A stretch of DNA of 45,327 nucleotides from Bacteriovoracaceae bacterium (GTDB lineage: Bacteria; Bdellovibrionota; Bacteriovoracia; Bacteriovoracales; Bacteriovoracaceae). The DNA lies in contig JAIEMA010000051.1 in NCBI GenBank assembly GCA_019752535.1, positions 1 to 45,327 on the forward strand, given 5' to 3'. The first letter of the stretch is position 1. Every line of letters starts with the position of its first letter. This document shows positions 8,514 through 16,050 of this stretch, one piece after another. The notes under the pieces were generated by a model. That model made no database searches. It was not told where the DNA came from and worked only from the letters and a program-made list of their open reading frames with translations. Both the position numbers and the translations under genes were made by a program.

Positions 8514-8793
8514 TACCTTTCTCTTTTAAATCTTCTAGAAATTCCTTCACATCTGCAGTGACTTCGTCTTGAGAGCCTTCAAACTCTTCCATCACTTCTG
8601 TCACAATCTCCTCTTGAGAGCATTCTTTAGTGAGTTTACGAATAATCAGCGCAGCAACTCCCTCGAATTCATACAGATCCATCTCTTCGCTCTCTGTGTC
8701 AATGCATTGCACTTTTCCACTTTCAGTCGGCTTAGAGAGAAAGTGAGTCGGATTCAATTTGAATAGAGTTGCCCGAGAGGTGGAATTAGACAT
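8491..8793 (-). CDS. PqqD-like protein (RiPP recognition element)
   Basis: 100 residues, the usual size for PqqD-family proteins. The pattern is characteristic: a beta-rich N-half, then LYEFEGVAALIIRKLTKECS-type helix entry where family members have a LN-x-x-A/G-x-x-I motif, then EEIVTEVMEEFEG, and the C-terminal DVKEFLEDLKEKGII helix. PqqD proteins bind leader peptides of ribosomal natural products and present them to modifying enzymes. No pqqA, pqqB, pqqC or radical-SAM pqqE is present, so this is not PQQ synthesis. It stands alone on the minus strand, 39 bp from the divergent Cys-rich gene, with GGAGT before its ATG. With YcaO and a SagB-type dehydrogenase nearby, a role as standalone recognition element is a strong inference. 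Confidence 0.8.
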   Translation of the reverse strand: MSNSTSRATLFKLNPTHFLSKPTESGKVQCIDTESEEMDLYEFEGVAALIIRKLTKECSQEEIVTEVMEEFEGSQDEVTADVKEFLEDLKEKGIISSTRA

Positions 8794-8832
8794 AAAGTTA
8801 CTCCTATATCAATCAGTATAAGGAGCTTCTTT

Positions 8833-9357
8833 ATGAGACTTAAAGTTATTTTTTTCTTAATTCTCGCCTTTTCTCAATCTGTTTTTGCCCTTGAGCTCAA
8901 AAGCGGCATGGCCTGCAAATCTGATATTGAAAAATTTTGTAAAAACGAAACTCCTTCTGAAGCCACAGGATGGAAATGTTTAGGCCTCAATTTCTCTTCC
9001 CTTACACCATCTTGTACACTTTTTATGAAAAGCTATTATGCGGCTTCAAATCCCTGTGCCACAGATATCTTCAAACACTGTAAAGGGGCCCAGGCCAATT
9101 ATGGCCAGTGGGATGATTGTCTAAAATCGAAGACGGGCCTGGCACCTGCTTGTGAAGAGAAAATGAAATCCATCACAGATCATGAAGCCAAGCGTGACGT
9201 CATGAAAAAAGCCTGCGAAGCAGACTTTGGCAAATATTGCAAAGGACTCGCTCCAAAGCAGCAAACAGAATGTACGGCCAAAGCTTCAAAGATGAAGTTT
9301 GAGAGTTTCTCTGCTGGCTGCCAAGAAGCCATCAAAGATTTTACCAAGAAAATTTAA
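8833..9357 (+). CDS. Secreted Cys-rich repeat protein (GLG1/PF00839-like), possible island substrate
   Basis: 174 residues. Signal peptide at residues 1-19 (ends SVFA). The mature part has 12 Cys in three four-Cys repeats: 28/36/49/61, 75/83/96/107 and 128/136/147/163, each beginning with a C-x2-DI/DF-x2-FC/HC/YC helix as in the Golgi apparatus protein 1 Cys-rich repeat. AAGGAG lies seven bases before the ATG. Its stop codon forms part of the Shine-Dalgarno (TAAGGGA) of the YcaO gene nine bases downstream, so the two are certainly co-transcribed and probably translationally coupled. Function of bacterial members is not established to my knowledge. Being first in the YcaO-JmjC operon makes it a candidate target or periplasmic partner of the modification system. 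Confidence 0.8.
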   Translation: MRLKVIFFLILAFSQSVFALELKSGMACKSDIEKFCKNETPSEATGWKCLGLNFSSLTPSCTLFMKSYYAASNPCATDIFKHCKGAQANYGQWDDCLKSKTGLAPACEEKMKSITDHEAKRDVMKKACEADFGKYCKGLAPKQQTECTAKASKMKFESFSAGCQEAIKDFTKKI

Positions 9358-9366
9358 GGGATCACT

Positions 9367-10203
9367 TTGGTCAACACCAAGGAATTCATTGCCTGGTTCA
9401 TACTTAAAGCTCAAAATCTTGGGGTTACTTTCAACGTAACCCCACTTTTAAAAAATAATGATCTCTTTCACGTAAGCCTCTTCCTTCAAAATATTCAAGC
9501 TCATGGAACGTCTCAAGACCTTGAAGAAGCTAAGCTTAAAGCGATTGTCGAATTTCTAGAAAGATACAACTTAGCTCTCCTGTATCCCAAGAGAGAAAGT
9601 AGCGGAGTGGCCTGTCATTTCTCTGAGAAGCTGGCCCAAGAGAGCGCGTATCAAGAGTTAATCGAAAGAGATAGCTTCTTGTGGCACTGGCATCATTTTA
9701 TCGCGCCCACTTTCATAAGCTCTGAGAAGAGAGATGATTTGATCATAAAGACTTACGCTCTTCAGGCCCGAGACAAAAAAACGGAAGTTTTTCTCGCTTG
9801 CGTGCAAGGGCCAAGCGGATTAATTTTTTTAGGAACGGCCTCACAAGACCCAAAGAAAGCTGCCTATGAAGCCATTAGCAATTATTATGCCTGGAAGATT
9901 AATGCCGTAGCTCCTCTCGCTCTCACGGAGTTTGTTAAACAAGACGTTTATACTCCCATGGATCACTTTAGACTCTCTCTTCATTCTCAAACTCAGCAAA
10001 AAATTAAAGACTGGCTACAGTCAAATTTAATTCAAAAAATAGATAAAAAGATCAAGGTTGCTCTTCAAAAAATGAATTGGAGTCCTCAACTTCAAGATCA
10101 TAAATTGTTTATGTATCAAGCGACCTCAAAAGATGTGCTTTCTCTTTATGTGGGATTGCCCACAGAGTCCTTTATAAATCCTCTTCCCCATCCTTTAAAT
10201 TAA
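9367..10203 (+). CDS. YcaO-domain protein (putative azoline-forming cyclodehydratase), short variant
   Basis: 278 residues from a TTG start with AAGGGA five bases before it. YcaO enzymes use ATP to activate backbone amides, forming azolines, thioamides or amidines. Visible signatures: GTSQDLEEAKLKA followed by E-x-x-ER (residues 47-66), then A-x-x-ELIERDSFLW (residues 94-106), then GTASQDPKKAAYEA (residues 156-169) where the third ATP-binding motif normally lies. The C-terminus carries PLPHP (272-276), a PxPxP tail typical of azoline-forming YcaO proteins. It is shorter than the usual ~380-450 residues and the Glu/Gln pattern after the third motif is unusual. No fused or neighbouring E1-like partner exists; the PqqD-like protein may supply leader recognition. 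Middle gene of an operon: Cys-rich protein, YcaO, JmjC/cupin, with 9- and 8-bp gaps. Confidence 0.75.
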   Translation: MVNTKEFIAWFILKAQNLGVTFNVTPLLKNNDLFHVSLFLQNIQAHGTSQDLEEAKLKAIVEFLERYNLALLYPKRESSGVACHFSEKLAQESAYQELIERDSFLWHWHHFIAPTFISSEKRDDLIIKTYALQARDKKTEVFLACVQGPSGLIFLGTASQDPKKAAYEAISNYYAWKINAVAPLALTEFVKQDVYTPMDHFRLSLHSQTQQKIKDWLQSNLIQKIDKKIKVALQKMNWSPQLQDHKLFMYQATSKDVLSLYVGLPTESFINPLPHPLN

Positions 10204-10211
10204 GGCGTTTT

Positions 10212-11081
10212 ATGAAATTGCTATCCAAAAAAGAAATTGAAACTCTTAAAGAGCATATGAACAAAAAAAGTGTTCATCTTTTTAAAGCCAAAAATATTCA
10301 AAAAAAACTTTGGGACAAAGAGGCTTTCTTTACTTGGCTAAAAACTCACTCCCCTGATCCAGCGCTCATTCGTTTTGTGAAAAAAGGGGTTGAAAAGAAG
10401 GCCATTGCTAAGCTTCTTCAAGGCATGCCCCAGATCAATACAGTTCCGGCAGTGAATGCGCGTACGATTGATGAAATGATTGGTTCAGGTCACAGCATTC
10501 AAATGCGCTCACTTCAGAATGCCTTTCTCCCCTTAAGCTCTCTTCAAAGAGAGTTAGTCAAAGAGCTGCATTCATTTATAAGCATTAATGCCTACTACAC
10601 TCCTGCTCACTCTCAAGCTTTTGATAAGCATTATGATGATTATGATTTTTTTGTATGGCAATTAGATGGCGAAAAAAACTGGAACGTTCAAGGAAAGAGT
10701 TATCATCTCAAGAAAGGAAATCTCCTTTTTGTTCCTGCAGGAGCCACTCACAAGGTATCAACCTTAGCGAAAGACTCTCTCCATCTCACTCTCTCCATTC
10801 ATCGCTTAAGCCTCATTGATGTCATTAAAAGTATGGGACACTCGAATCTTGAATTAAGTGCTAATTTCTATGATCCCAACTCTCTTTACGATCAACTCTC
10901 TGCTTTTAAGAATGCTATTAAGAAACTCAAGCCTCATGAACTCACGGAGCTCTTGATTGAGGCGTGGCACAAGAAAGTGGCGCAATGTTATTTTATTGAA
11001 GATGGTGAGATTGATTCCGTAAAAACGACAGAGGGAACCTGGAAGCTTTATCAAGACAGAAGAGAGTTTACTTCTCGCTAA
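10212..11081 (+). CDS. JmjC/cupin-4 type Fe(II)/2-oxoglutarate protein hydroxylase
   Basis: 289 residues. The core INAYYTPAHSQAFDKHYDDY is followed by FFVWQLDGEKNW, which matches ribosomal-oxygenase-like cupins (YcfD/NO66, PF08007). The iron ligands are H140-x-D142 and a distal His at 180 (PAGATH). Known relatives hydroxylate Arg or His side chains of ribosomal proteins; here the position directly after YcaO, 8 bp downstream, suggests a peptide or the upstream Cys-rich protein as substrate. The C-terminal ~85 residues are helical, in the place of the dimerisation/winged-helix region of that family. The 3' end overlaps the convergent GDPD-like gene by 14 bp. Confidence 0.75.
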   Translation: MKLLSKKEIETLKEHMNKKSVHLFKAKNIQKKLWDKEAFFTWLKTHSPDPALIRFVKKGVEKKAIAKLLQGMPQINTVPAVNARTIDEMIGSGHSIQMRSLQNAFLPLSSLQRELVKELHSFISINAYYTPAHSQAFDKHYDDYDFFVWQLDGEKNWNVQGKSYHLKKGNLLFVPAGATHKVSTLAKDSLHLTLSIHRLSLIDVIKSMGHSNLELSANFYDPNSLYDQLSAFKNAIKKLKPHELTELLIEAWHKKVAQCYFIEDGEIDSVKTTEGTWKLYQDRREFTSR

Positions 11082-11973
11082 ATTCTCTCAGATCACTCGC
11101 AATGATACCTGAAACAAATGGAGAGAGTCCGAGGATCAAGTTTTTATCCTTTGTATTAAAGAGCCAAACCTGAAGATTATTTTTCTTGGCCTGATGGAGA
11201 AAGGGAAACGGAAACCCCCACCAATCGATATTTACCTGGGCCAGGTTGAGTGAGAAACTTTTATTCGTGCATTCATTCGGCCAGATTCCAAACAGACCCA
11301 AGCTCCTCCAGGCCTCAAAGCAAGCAGCACTTTGATGATGGTTGGCAATGAAATCTCCGTATCCATTAATCGATTTCTTTAAGACCACATACCCCTCATA
11401 GGAGCCCCAGTAAGAGAATGATGAATAATCTTTTCCTGGAAATTCACTTAAGACTTTTACGAGGATTTTAAAGGATTGAAGGTCTCTATCCTTTGGGTTG
11501 AGAAGAAAATTCTTATGAGGGAATTTTCTTAAGACTTCTCTTAAAGTCACAATCTTCCCCACTCCGCTTCCACGCAAGGGATAGTGATCGATTTTGTCAT
11601 ACACCCAATACCCGAAATCGAGCTTCTTTAATTGGGCCACTGTATGCTCTCGGACTAATCCTTGGCCTTCAGTTAAGCAGTCCACTTCTGGCTCTTGAAA
11701 GAGGACAAGGTCTCCGTCTTGAGTGGCCCGCAGGTCAATTTCAACGGCATCTGCGCCTTGATCAAAGGAGCGCTGGATAGACTCCAGAGTATTGTCCATA
11801 AAGGGGTAATTAAGATGATCGATTTTACGGGCCGCACAGCCTGAGCTAAAAACATCAAAAGGGTTGTTCGCCCCTTTGTGATCGATGATTTGTGAAGATG
11901 AGAATGCAGTAGAAGAAATTAAAAGGAAAAAGACGAGATTAATAGCCACCACAGTTATTTGTTGCATAAACAT
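11068..11973 (-). CDS. Secreted glycerophosphodiesterase-like (GDPD) protein with altered active site
   Basis: 301 residues from the ATG at 11973; an in-frame TTG at 11985 is an alternative and ATG 11967 another. Signal peptide follows (VVAINLVFFLLISSTAFS). The GDPD TIM-barrel signature is recognisable: HKG near residue 31, DNTLESI (usual ENT), GADAVEIDLRATQDGDLVL, then a TEGQGLV segment. The second catalytic His, normally in VV-x-HD, is replaced by Gln (LFQEPEVD), so normal phosphodiesterase activity is doubtful. Unlike simple GDPDs it has an insert between HKG and DNT. The start lies inside the small Lys-rich gene just upstream, so translation is probably coupled. It is last in the operon nucleotidyltransferase, small peptide, GDPD. 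Confidence 0.7.
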   Translation of the reverse strand: MFMQQITVVAINLVFFLLISSTAFSSSQIIDHKGANNPFDVFSSGCAARKIDHLNYPFMDNTLESIQRSFDQGADAVEIDLRATQDGDLVLFQEPEVDCLTEGQGLVREHTVAQLKKLDFGYWVYDKIDHYPLRGSGVGKIVTLREVLRKFPHKNFLLNPKDRDLQSFKILVKVLSEFPGKDYSSFSYWGSYEGYVVLKKSINGYGDFIANHHQSAACFEAWRSLGLFGIWPNECTNKSFSLNLAQVNIDWWGFPFPFLHQAKKNNLQVWLFNTKDKNLILGLSPFVSGIIASDLREFSEK

Positions 11974-12070
11974 GAGACTTTTCAATCTTAACGACCTTAA
12001 CCTTGGGCTTATTATAAGGCTTCTTCTTGGCAGTCTTTTTAGAATCTTTGGTAACTTTTGACTTACTCAA
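11939..12070 (-). CDS. Small Lys-rich peptide ending CGGY: candidate RiPP precursor
   Basis: 43 codons, TTG start at 12070-12068, TAA at 11941-11939; an in-frame stop at 12086-12088 leaves no other start. Upstream is CCGGGGGAAGAA, with a G-rich Shine-Dalgarno-like run. The product begins MSKSKVTKDSKKTAKKK, has 13 Lys in total, a KVKVVKIEK segment, and ends HVYATNNCGGY. This is the shape of a precursor peptide: charged leader, then a short C-terminal core with Thr/Asn/Cys/Gly/Tyr and a single Cys suited to azoline formation. It lies 26 bp after the nucleotidyltransferase gene and overlaps the GDPD start by 35 bp. Composition and position inside a PqqD/YcaO/SagB locus support it; the function is inferred, and a chance ORF or DNA-binding-type Lys-rich peptide remains possible. 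Confidence 0.6.
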   Translation of the reverse strand: MSKSKVTKDSKKTAKKKPYNKPKVKVVKIEKSHVYATNNCGGY

Positions 12071-12096
12071 TTCTTCCCCCGGTAGTTAACTCTAGT

Positions 12097-12876
12097 TTAT
12101 AGGTTCGCAGGTAATTTCTCAATGTACAAGCCTAAGATGTCGAAATTCATAAGGAGCTCTCGAATCGTATGACTCTTTAAATGGTCACCCTGAGAGCTAT
12201 AAAGCCATTTTAAGCAACGCTCAAGCCCTGAAGCCCAAGATACTGAAATCACACTGGAAATTTCAACATCATTCGTCTGTTGGGCTTTAAATCTCTCAAG
12301 CCCAGAGGAGAGAATGCGATAGATCTCCCTTCGACTCAAAAGTGGCGGCGACGCCATCTGAGAATACGCCTTGAGCACTGAATGCTTTGAGTAGGCCCAC
12401 TCTGCAGAGATTTCACCCGATGCTACCCGTGCATGTGATTGAAGAGTGGCCGATTCAGTTTTTACTTCGGGATTGAGCACATCTAAAAACAAGCACCACC
12501 AACGAAAAGCCCACACTCTCTCAAGTGAGAGCTTAGGAAAATTCATTTTTTTGCCATACAAAAGTTTTCCGTGCTCGGAGAGACTCATGTAAAGGCGCAA
12601 AAAGGGATGCTCGATATGAAGATGACTTAGGTTTTGAGAGACGTTAACACAAGTGCAGTCAATTTTTGAATCGAGGCTAAGAAAATTGCGCCATAAGAGC
12701 TGACCCAATTGATCTTCGCCCTCATAGAAAACGACTATATCCAGATCATGAGCGCTATCAGGATGATTGACTGCAGACCCAATGAGATAAACAGAGTGAA
12801 TACAGTAAGAAAACTCTTTAGCAAGGGATTCAGCTTGCTTTAAGATATCGGAATAGAGAGTCGATTTATCTTTCAA
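12097..12876 (-). CDS. Nucleotidyltransferase-fold protein (Pol-beta superfamily)
   Basis: 259 residues from a TTG start preceded by AAAGGA at five bases. Near residue 30 is LIGSAVNHPDSAHDLDIVVF, the GS...D-x-D signature of minimal nucleotidyltransferases, with the two acidic metal ligands in DLD. The C-terminal ~150 residues are helical and resemble the HEPN-like helical domains that follow such folds in aminoglycoside-type transferases, but I do not recognise a specific family. It may transfer a nucleotide to a small molecule or protein. It heads the minus-strand operon with the candidate precursor and GDPD-like genes, and its start is only 12 bp from the start of the divergent SagB-type gene, so the two share overlapping 5' regions. 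Confidence 0.65.
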   Translation of the reverse strand: MKDKSTLYSDILKQAESLAKEFSYCIHSVYLIGSAVNHPDSAHDLDIVVFYEGEDQLGQLLWRNFLSLDSKIDCTCVNVSQNLSHLHIEHPFLRLYMSLSEHGKLLYGKKMNFPKLSLERVWAFRWWCLFLDVLNPEVKTESATLQSHARVASGEISAEWAYSKHSVLKAYSQMASPPLLSRREIYRILSSGLERFKAQQTNDVEISSVISVSWASGLERCLKWLYSSQGDHLKSHTIRELLMNFDILGLYIEKLPANL

Positions 12877-12888
12877 AAGGCATCCTTT

Positions 12889-13983
12889 GTGCAGAGCCTT
12901 AAAATAATTTTTTCAGCTGAAGCTAACGAAATTTTAGAATCAGTTAGGATTAATATACCCGAGATCAATATTTCGAGCAACGAAGTCGCTCTACTTGCTG
13001 TGCACGCACTTGCAGATGATTTGAAAAAGGTTTGGCTTAAACTCACTAAGCAGGGCTTCTATGGCCAAAAAATTTGGCTGACCGATGGCTTAGATAAAAT
13101 TTTTATCAATTCTCATCTCGATCAACTTTTAAAAGATCAAACCGCAAATTCACAAGAATTTATCTCAGAAGCCTGCGTCACCTATTTTACCGGCAAGGCC
13201 TGGAGAATTCATCACACGAAGCTGAATTGGATTTGGCAGTCGGATACGCCCCCTTGCTCCTTAACAAAGACCAAACCCTCAGTTTTAAAAAGTTTAGGCT
13301 TTTTCCAGAAAGCCCAATCCTCTTCATACAACCTTGAAGAAGCTCTTCATCAAAAAGAGTCTCTTTTAAAAGAAATTCAAAATAGCACACCATTTGATGA
13401 CTCAAGCCTTCCCCCTTTTCCAGAAGAATCCACTCATATTGACCTGCCACGTGCAGTCAAGAGATGGGAGACGACTTGGAGAGAGACACTCACTCAACGC
13501 CATAGCTCTAATCTTGAAACAAAAATCGCTATTAATCTTGAAAGTCTAGGGAGTTTTCTTGATTTAGGTTTTGCTCAACAGAAATTCATGACGCAAAAAA
13601 GTTATTCGAGCTCTGGGGGGCTTTATTGCGAACATCTACTTATCGAATGCGTCGATATTCATGGCGTAGAAAATGGCACTTATCTCTACTATCCTGAAAA
13701 ACATCGCCTCTATTTTTTGACCCCTCACACTGAACAGATGAACCCTCTCTCCCTCATCTTTGCCTCTCAAGTTGATAAGATGCGTGGACACTACCAACAA
13801 ATTTCTTCCCGACTCATGCTTTTAAATACCGGCGTACTCATCCATCAAGCGAGTTTAGTCTGCGCTCTTCTCAATTGGAGTGGACATGCCGTAGGAAAAA
13901 TCGAAACTCCTCTCTGGAAAGAGAGACTTGAGAAGTTCTGGCCGCAAACCTGGCAGATCAACGGTCTCTACCTTATCCATTGA
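12889..13983 (+). CDS. SagB/McbC-type flavin dehydrogenase (azoline oxidase-like)
   Basis: 364 residues from a GTG start, with AAAAGG about eight bases before it. The C-terminal half carries the SagB-type nitroreductase signatures: SSSGGLYCEHLLIE (about 240-253, usually PSAGALYP-x-E), GVENGTYLYYPEKHRL (259-274), and later a LLNTGVLIHQASLVCALLNWSGHAVG helix pair corresponding to the E/G-H-x-x-Q-N segment. SagB/McbC enzymes use FMN to oxidise azolines to azoles in thiazole/oxazole-modified peptides. The N-terminal ~190 residues are not recognised and may be a degenerate second copy or a recognition domain. It heads a plus-strand unit with the CotH-like, AspH-like and glycosyltransferase genes. 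Confidence 0.75.
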   Translation: MQSLKIIFSAEANEILESVRINIPEINISSNEVALLAVHALADDLKKVWLKLTKQGFYGQKIWLTDGLDKIFINSHLDQLLKDQTANSQEFISEACVTYFTGKAWRIHHTKLNWIWQSDTPPCSLTKTKPSVLKSLGFFQKAQSSSYNLEEALHQKESLLKEIQNSTPFDDSSLPPFPEESTHIDLPRAVKRWETTWRETLTQRHSSNLETKIAINLESLGSFLDLGFAQQKFMTQKSYSSSGGLYCEHLLIECVDIHGVENGTYLYYPEKHRLYFLTPHTEQMNPLSLIFASQVDKMRGHYQQISSRLMLLNTGVLIHQASLVCALLNWSGHAVGKIETPLWKERLEKFWPQTWQINGLYLIH

Positions 13984-13990
13984 TGAATAT

Positions 13991-15421
13991 ATGAAAAAAT
14001 TATTTATCACTCTATTATTTTTCATTCTCCAGGACTTTGCTCTCGCATCGATGAATGATTTTCTTCCCGTGGTGAATACTCAGATTCTCGTTTCGGATCA
14101 AAACTTTCAGCTGAGAGTGGTCTCTGTTTCGCCAAAAGATATCAAAATTAATGTCCTCACTTCCTTAAAAACAGAGCATTTTTTGATTCAAGGCTCCCCC
14201 TCAGTCCAAGAGTCCATTTTTAATCTTAAAATAAAAAACAAAGACTCAAAAAAATTAAGACTCGAGGCTTGGAGTGGAGAGAGAAAACTCTCATTTCCGC
14301 AATACTATCGCGCAAAAAACATCGCTCTCTCAAAACTCAAAGACACAGGACATGATTCGCCAAAACTTCATTTTGATTTAATCCAGATCGATTATTCCAA
14401 TAAATCAAAAAGGAAGATCGATGATCTCGTCCAAAAAAGCCTCACTCAGGGTTATCTTTCAAAAAATGAAAACTCATGGATTAAAGGTCGAGTAAAATTT
14501 GATCAAAAAAGTTATGAGGCTTCACTCAAATTAAAAGGTGACCTTAAGGCCCATTGGAGTGAACCCAATAAATCTTGGAAAGTGAAGATCCCAAAGCTCT
14601 CAAAACAAATCAATCTGACGATTGCTAAAGACAAGTATCATGCCATTCAACTTCTCGCGCATGAAATGGCCCAAGAACATCATCTCATCACGCAAAACTA
14701 CTCCTTAGTTCAAGTCGAGGATTTGAACCTGAAGACGAAAGGTCCCGCTCTCCTTGATGAAGGCTATAGTGACAATTTTTTTAAAGAAAATAACATTCCA
14801 AAAAATGTCATCTATCAGCCCAATAATCAGTGGTTGATCACGATAGCCAATCCACAGCACCCATTTGCAAATAATTACTTTAATCCCACAGGCCCCCACC
14901 CCTTTCTCTTTGATTGCATCTACTACACCCCACTTTTTCAAAATACAATCCAAATGGATTTTTGTGATTTTCTTAAATCAATGAAACAAAATCCTCAAAG
15001 TGCCTTAGTGAAAAGTGATCAAGAAGCGATAATCACATGGCTCGCATTGAGTACTTTCTTTGGCGACACTCACTCATTTATTCACGACAATCATCTTTGG
15101 TATAGAAACGAGATCAAAAAAATCTACTCTCCTATTCCGAAAGACTTCATTCCTCTTTATCCTCCTTTTAAAAATTTTGAAGCCTACCTCAATCATGCAA
15201 AATTAATGCATCCACTGTTTCAAAGTATTTTAAATCAGCCTTCGCTTAAAGCTCTCTACATCCAACTTCTGAAAGCCCTTCTCACAAGGGTAGAATCACC
15301 CGTTTTAAATGCCCCTCTTCAATATCTCAAGGATAAGGAGAAGAGAGACTGGATTCAAATTCAGACAGGACTTAAGAGTTGGCATGATGTCCTTCTCAAA
15401 GCGCTGAAGGAGAAGAGATGA
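13991..15421 (+). CDS. Exported CotH-kinase-like protein
   Basis: 476 residues from the ATG at 13991, chosen because it begins a signal peptide (KKLFITLLFFILQDFALA); the frame is open further upstream inside the previous gene. The CotH-like pattern is YEASLKLKGDLKAHWSEPNK then SWKVKI (residues 175-200), where CotH has RLRG...K-x-S-x-x-x-K; then the GPALLDEGYSDNFF segment (251-264, CotH G-x-Y-x-x-x-E); then LSTFFGDTHSFIHDNHLWY (353-371) and PIPKDF (381-386), matching the catalytic N/D-rich segment and the last metal Asp. CotH proteins are atypical protein kinases acting on Ser. Sequence divergence is high, so activity is uncertain. The next gene overlaps the stop by 4 bp (ATGA). Confidence 0.6.
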   Translation: MKKLFITLLFFILQDFALASMNDFLPVVNTQILVSDQNFQLRVVSVSPKDIKINVLTSLKTEHFLIQGSPSVQESIFNLKIKNKDSKKLRLEAWSGERKLSFPQYYRAKNIALSKLKDTGHDSPKLHFDLIQIDYSNKSKRKIDDLVQKSLTQGYLSKNENSWIKGRVKFDQKSYEASLKLKGDLKAHWSEPNKSWKVKIPKLSKQINLTIAKDKYHAIQLLAHEMAQEHHLITQNYSLVQVEDLNLKTKGPALLDEGYSDNFFKENNIPKNVIYQPNNQWLITIANPQHPFANNYFNPTGPHPFLFDCIYYTPLFQNTIQMDFCDFLKSMKQNPQSALVKSDQEAIITWLALSTFFGDTHSFIHDNHLWYRNEIKKIYSPIPKDFIPLYPPFKNFEAYLNHAKLMHPLFQSILNQPSLKALYIQLLKALLTRVESPVLNAPLQYLKDKEKRDWIQIQTGLKSWHDVLLKALKEKR

Positions 15422-16050
15422 AATTATCTACGATTGATAATGATTTCTTGGTCTGTCGCTTAAAATTGCCTTTATGGAACATGCAGAATTTCTCACCCTG
15501 GCTCAAAGAGATGGCCGAGCTTGCCCGTCCGCAAAAAATGACCCACGGATTATGGGAGTATCCTCTTTTCCAGACACAACATGAGGGTTGGTCTCAAACA
15601 GAATTCTATGAACAAGAAGAGTTCTTTGCAGATGGTGGAATTAAGACTTTCTCACAAATAAGAAATGACCCCACAAAGCCGTGGTTCAATCTTTATCAAG
15701 ATCTCACCTTTATGGGTTTTAAACTTTATCGCTTTAGACTCTTGGCCCTTGCCCCAAAGACGACCCAGCACACTCACGTGGATCAAAAATCTAAAAATCC
15801 AATCCTAAGACTTCACGTTCCGCTCTTAACCCACAGCAAAGCTTTTTTGGATTACTACCCAACTCCTAAAAAAAGGCATCGCCATCATTTATCGGCACGA
15901 GGAGAGACCTACATTATCAACGTCGCCAAACCTCATCGCGTCTGCAATCTCGATGAGCGAAAGTGGCGCCTTCACCTCGTCGCCGATTTACAAAAAGTAC
16001 GCCACGACTACGATGTTGAGATTGTCACAGGTGAGAAAAGTGATGAATAA
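15418..16050 (+). CDS. Aspartyl/asparaginyl beta-hydroxylase-like (AspH) dioxygenase
   Basis: 210 residues, start overlapping the preceding stop by ATGA. The AspH fold signatures are HTHVD (H120-x-D122, iron ligands), RLHVPL (R131), then a KPHRVCN segment (H173, distal iron ligand) and R184 in KWRLHL, the expected 2-oxoglutarate-binding Arg. Related enzymes hydroxylate Asp, Asn or Pro in peptides, including some natural-product pathways. It is cytoplasmic (no signal peptide). With the JmjC/cupin protein it gives the island two independent protein/peptide hydroxylases. The glycosyltransferase gene starts within its last codons. Confidence 0.75.
   Translation: MKLSTIDNDFLVCRLKLPLWNMQNFSPWLKEMAELARPQKMTHGLWEYPLFQTQHEGWSQTEFYEQEEFFADGGIKTFSQIRNDPTKPWFNLYQDLTFMGFKLYRFRLLALAPKTTQHTHVDQKSKNPILRLHVPLLTHSKAFLDYYPTPKKRHRHHLSARGETYIINVAKPHRVCNLDERKWRLHLVADLQKVRHDYDVEIVTGEKSDE

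Noticed and set aside
8491-8793. PQQ biosynthesis cluster
   Set aside because: Only a PqqD-like protein is present; no pqqA, B, C or radical-SAM pqqE.
13928-13990. N-terminal extension of the CotH-like protein
   Set aside because: It lies inside the SagB-type gene, and the ATG at 13991 begins a proper signal peptide.
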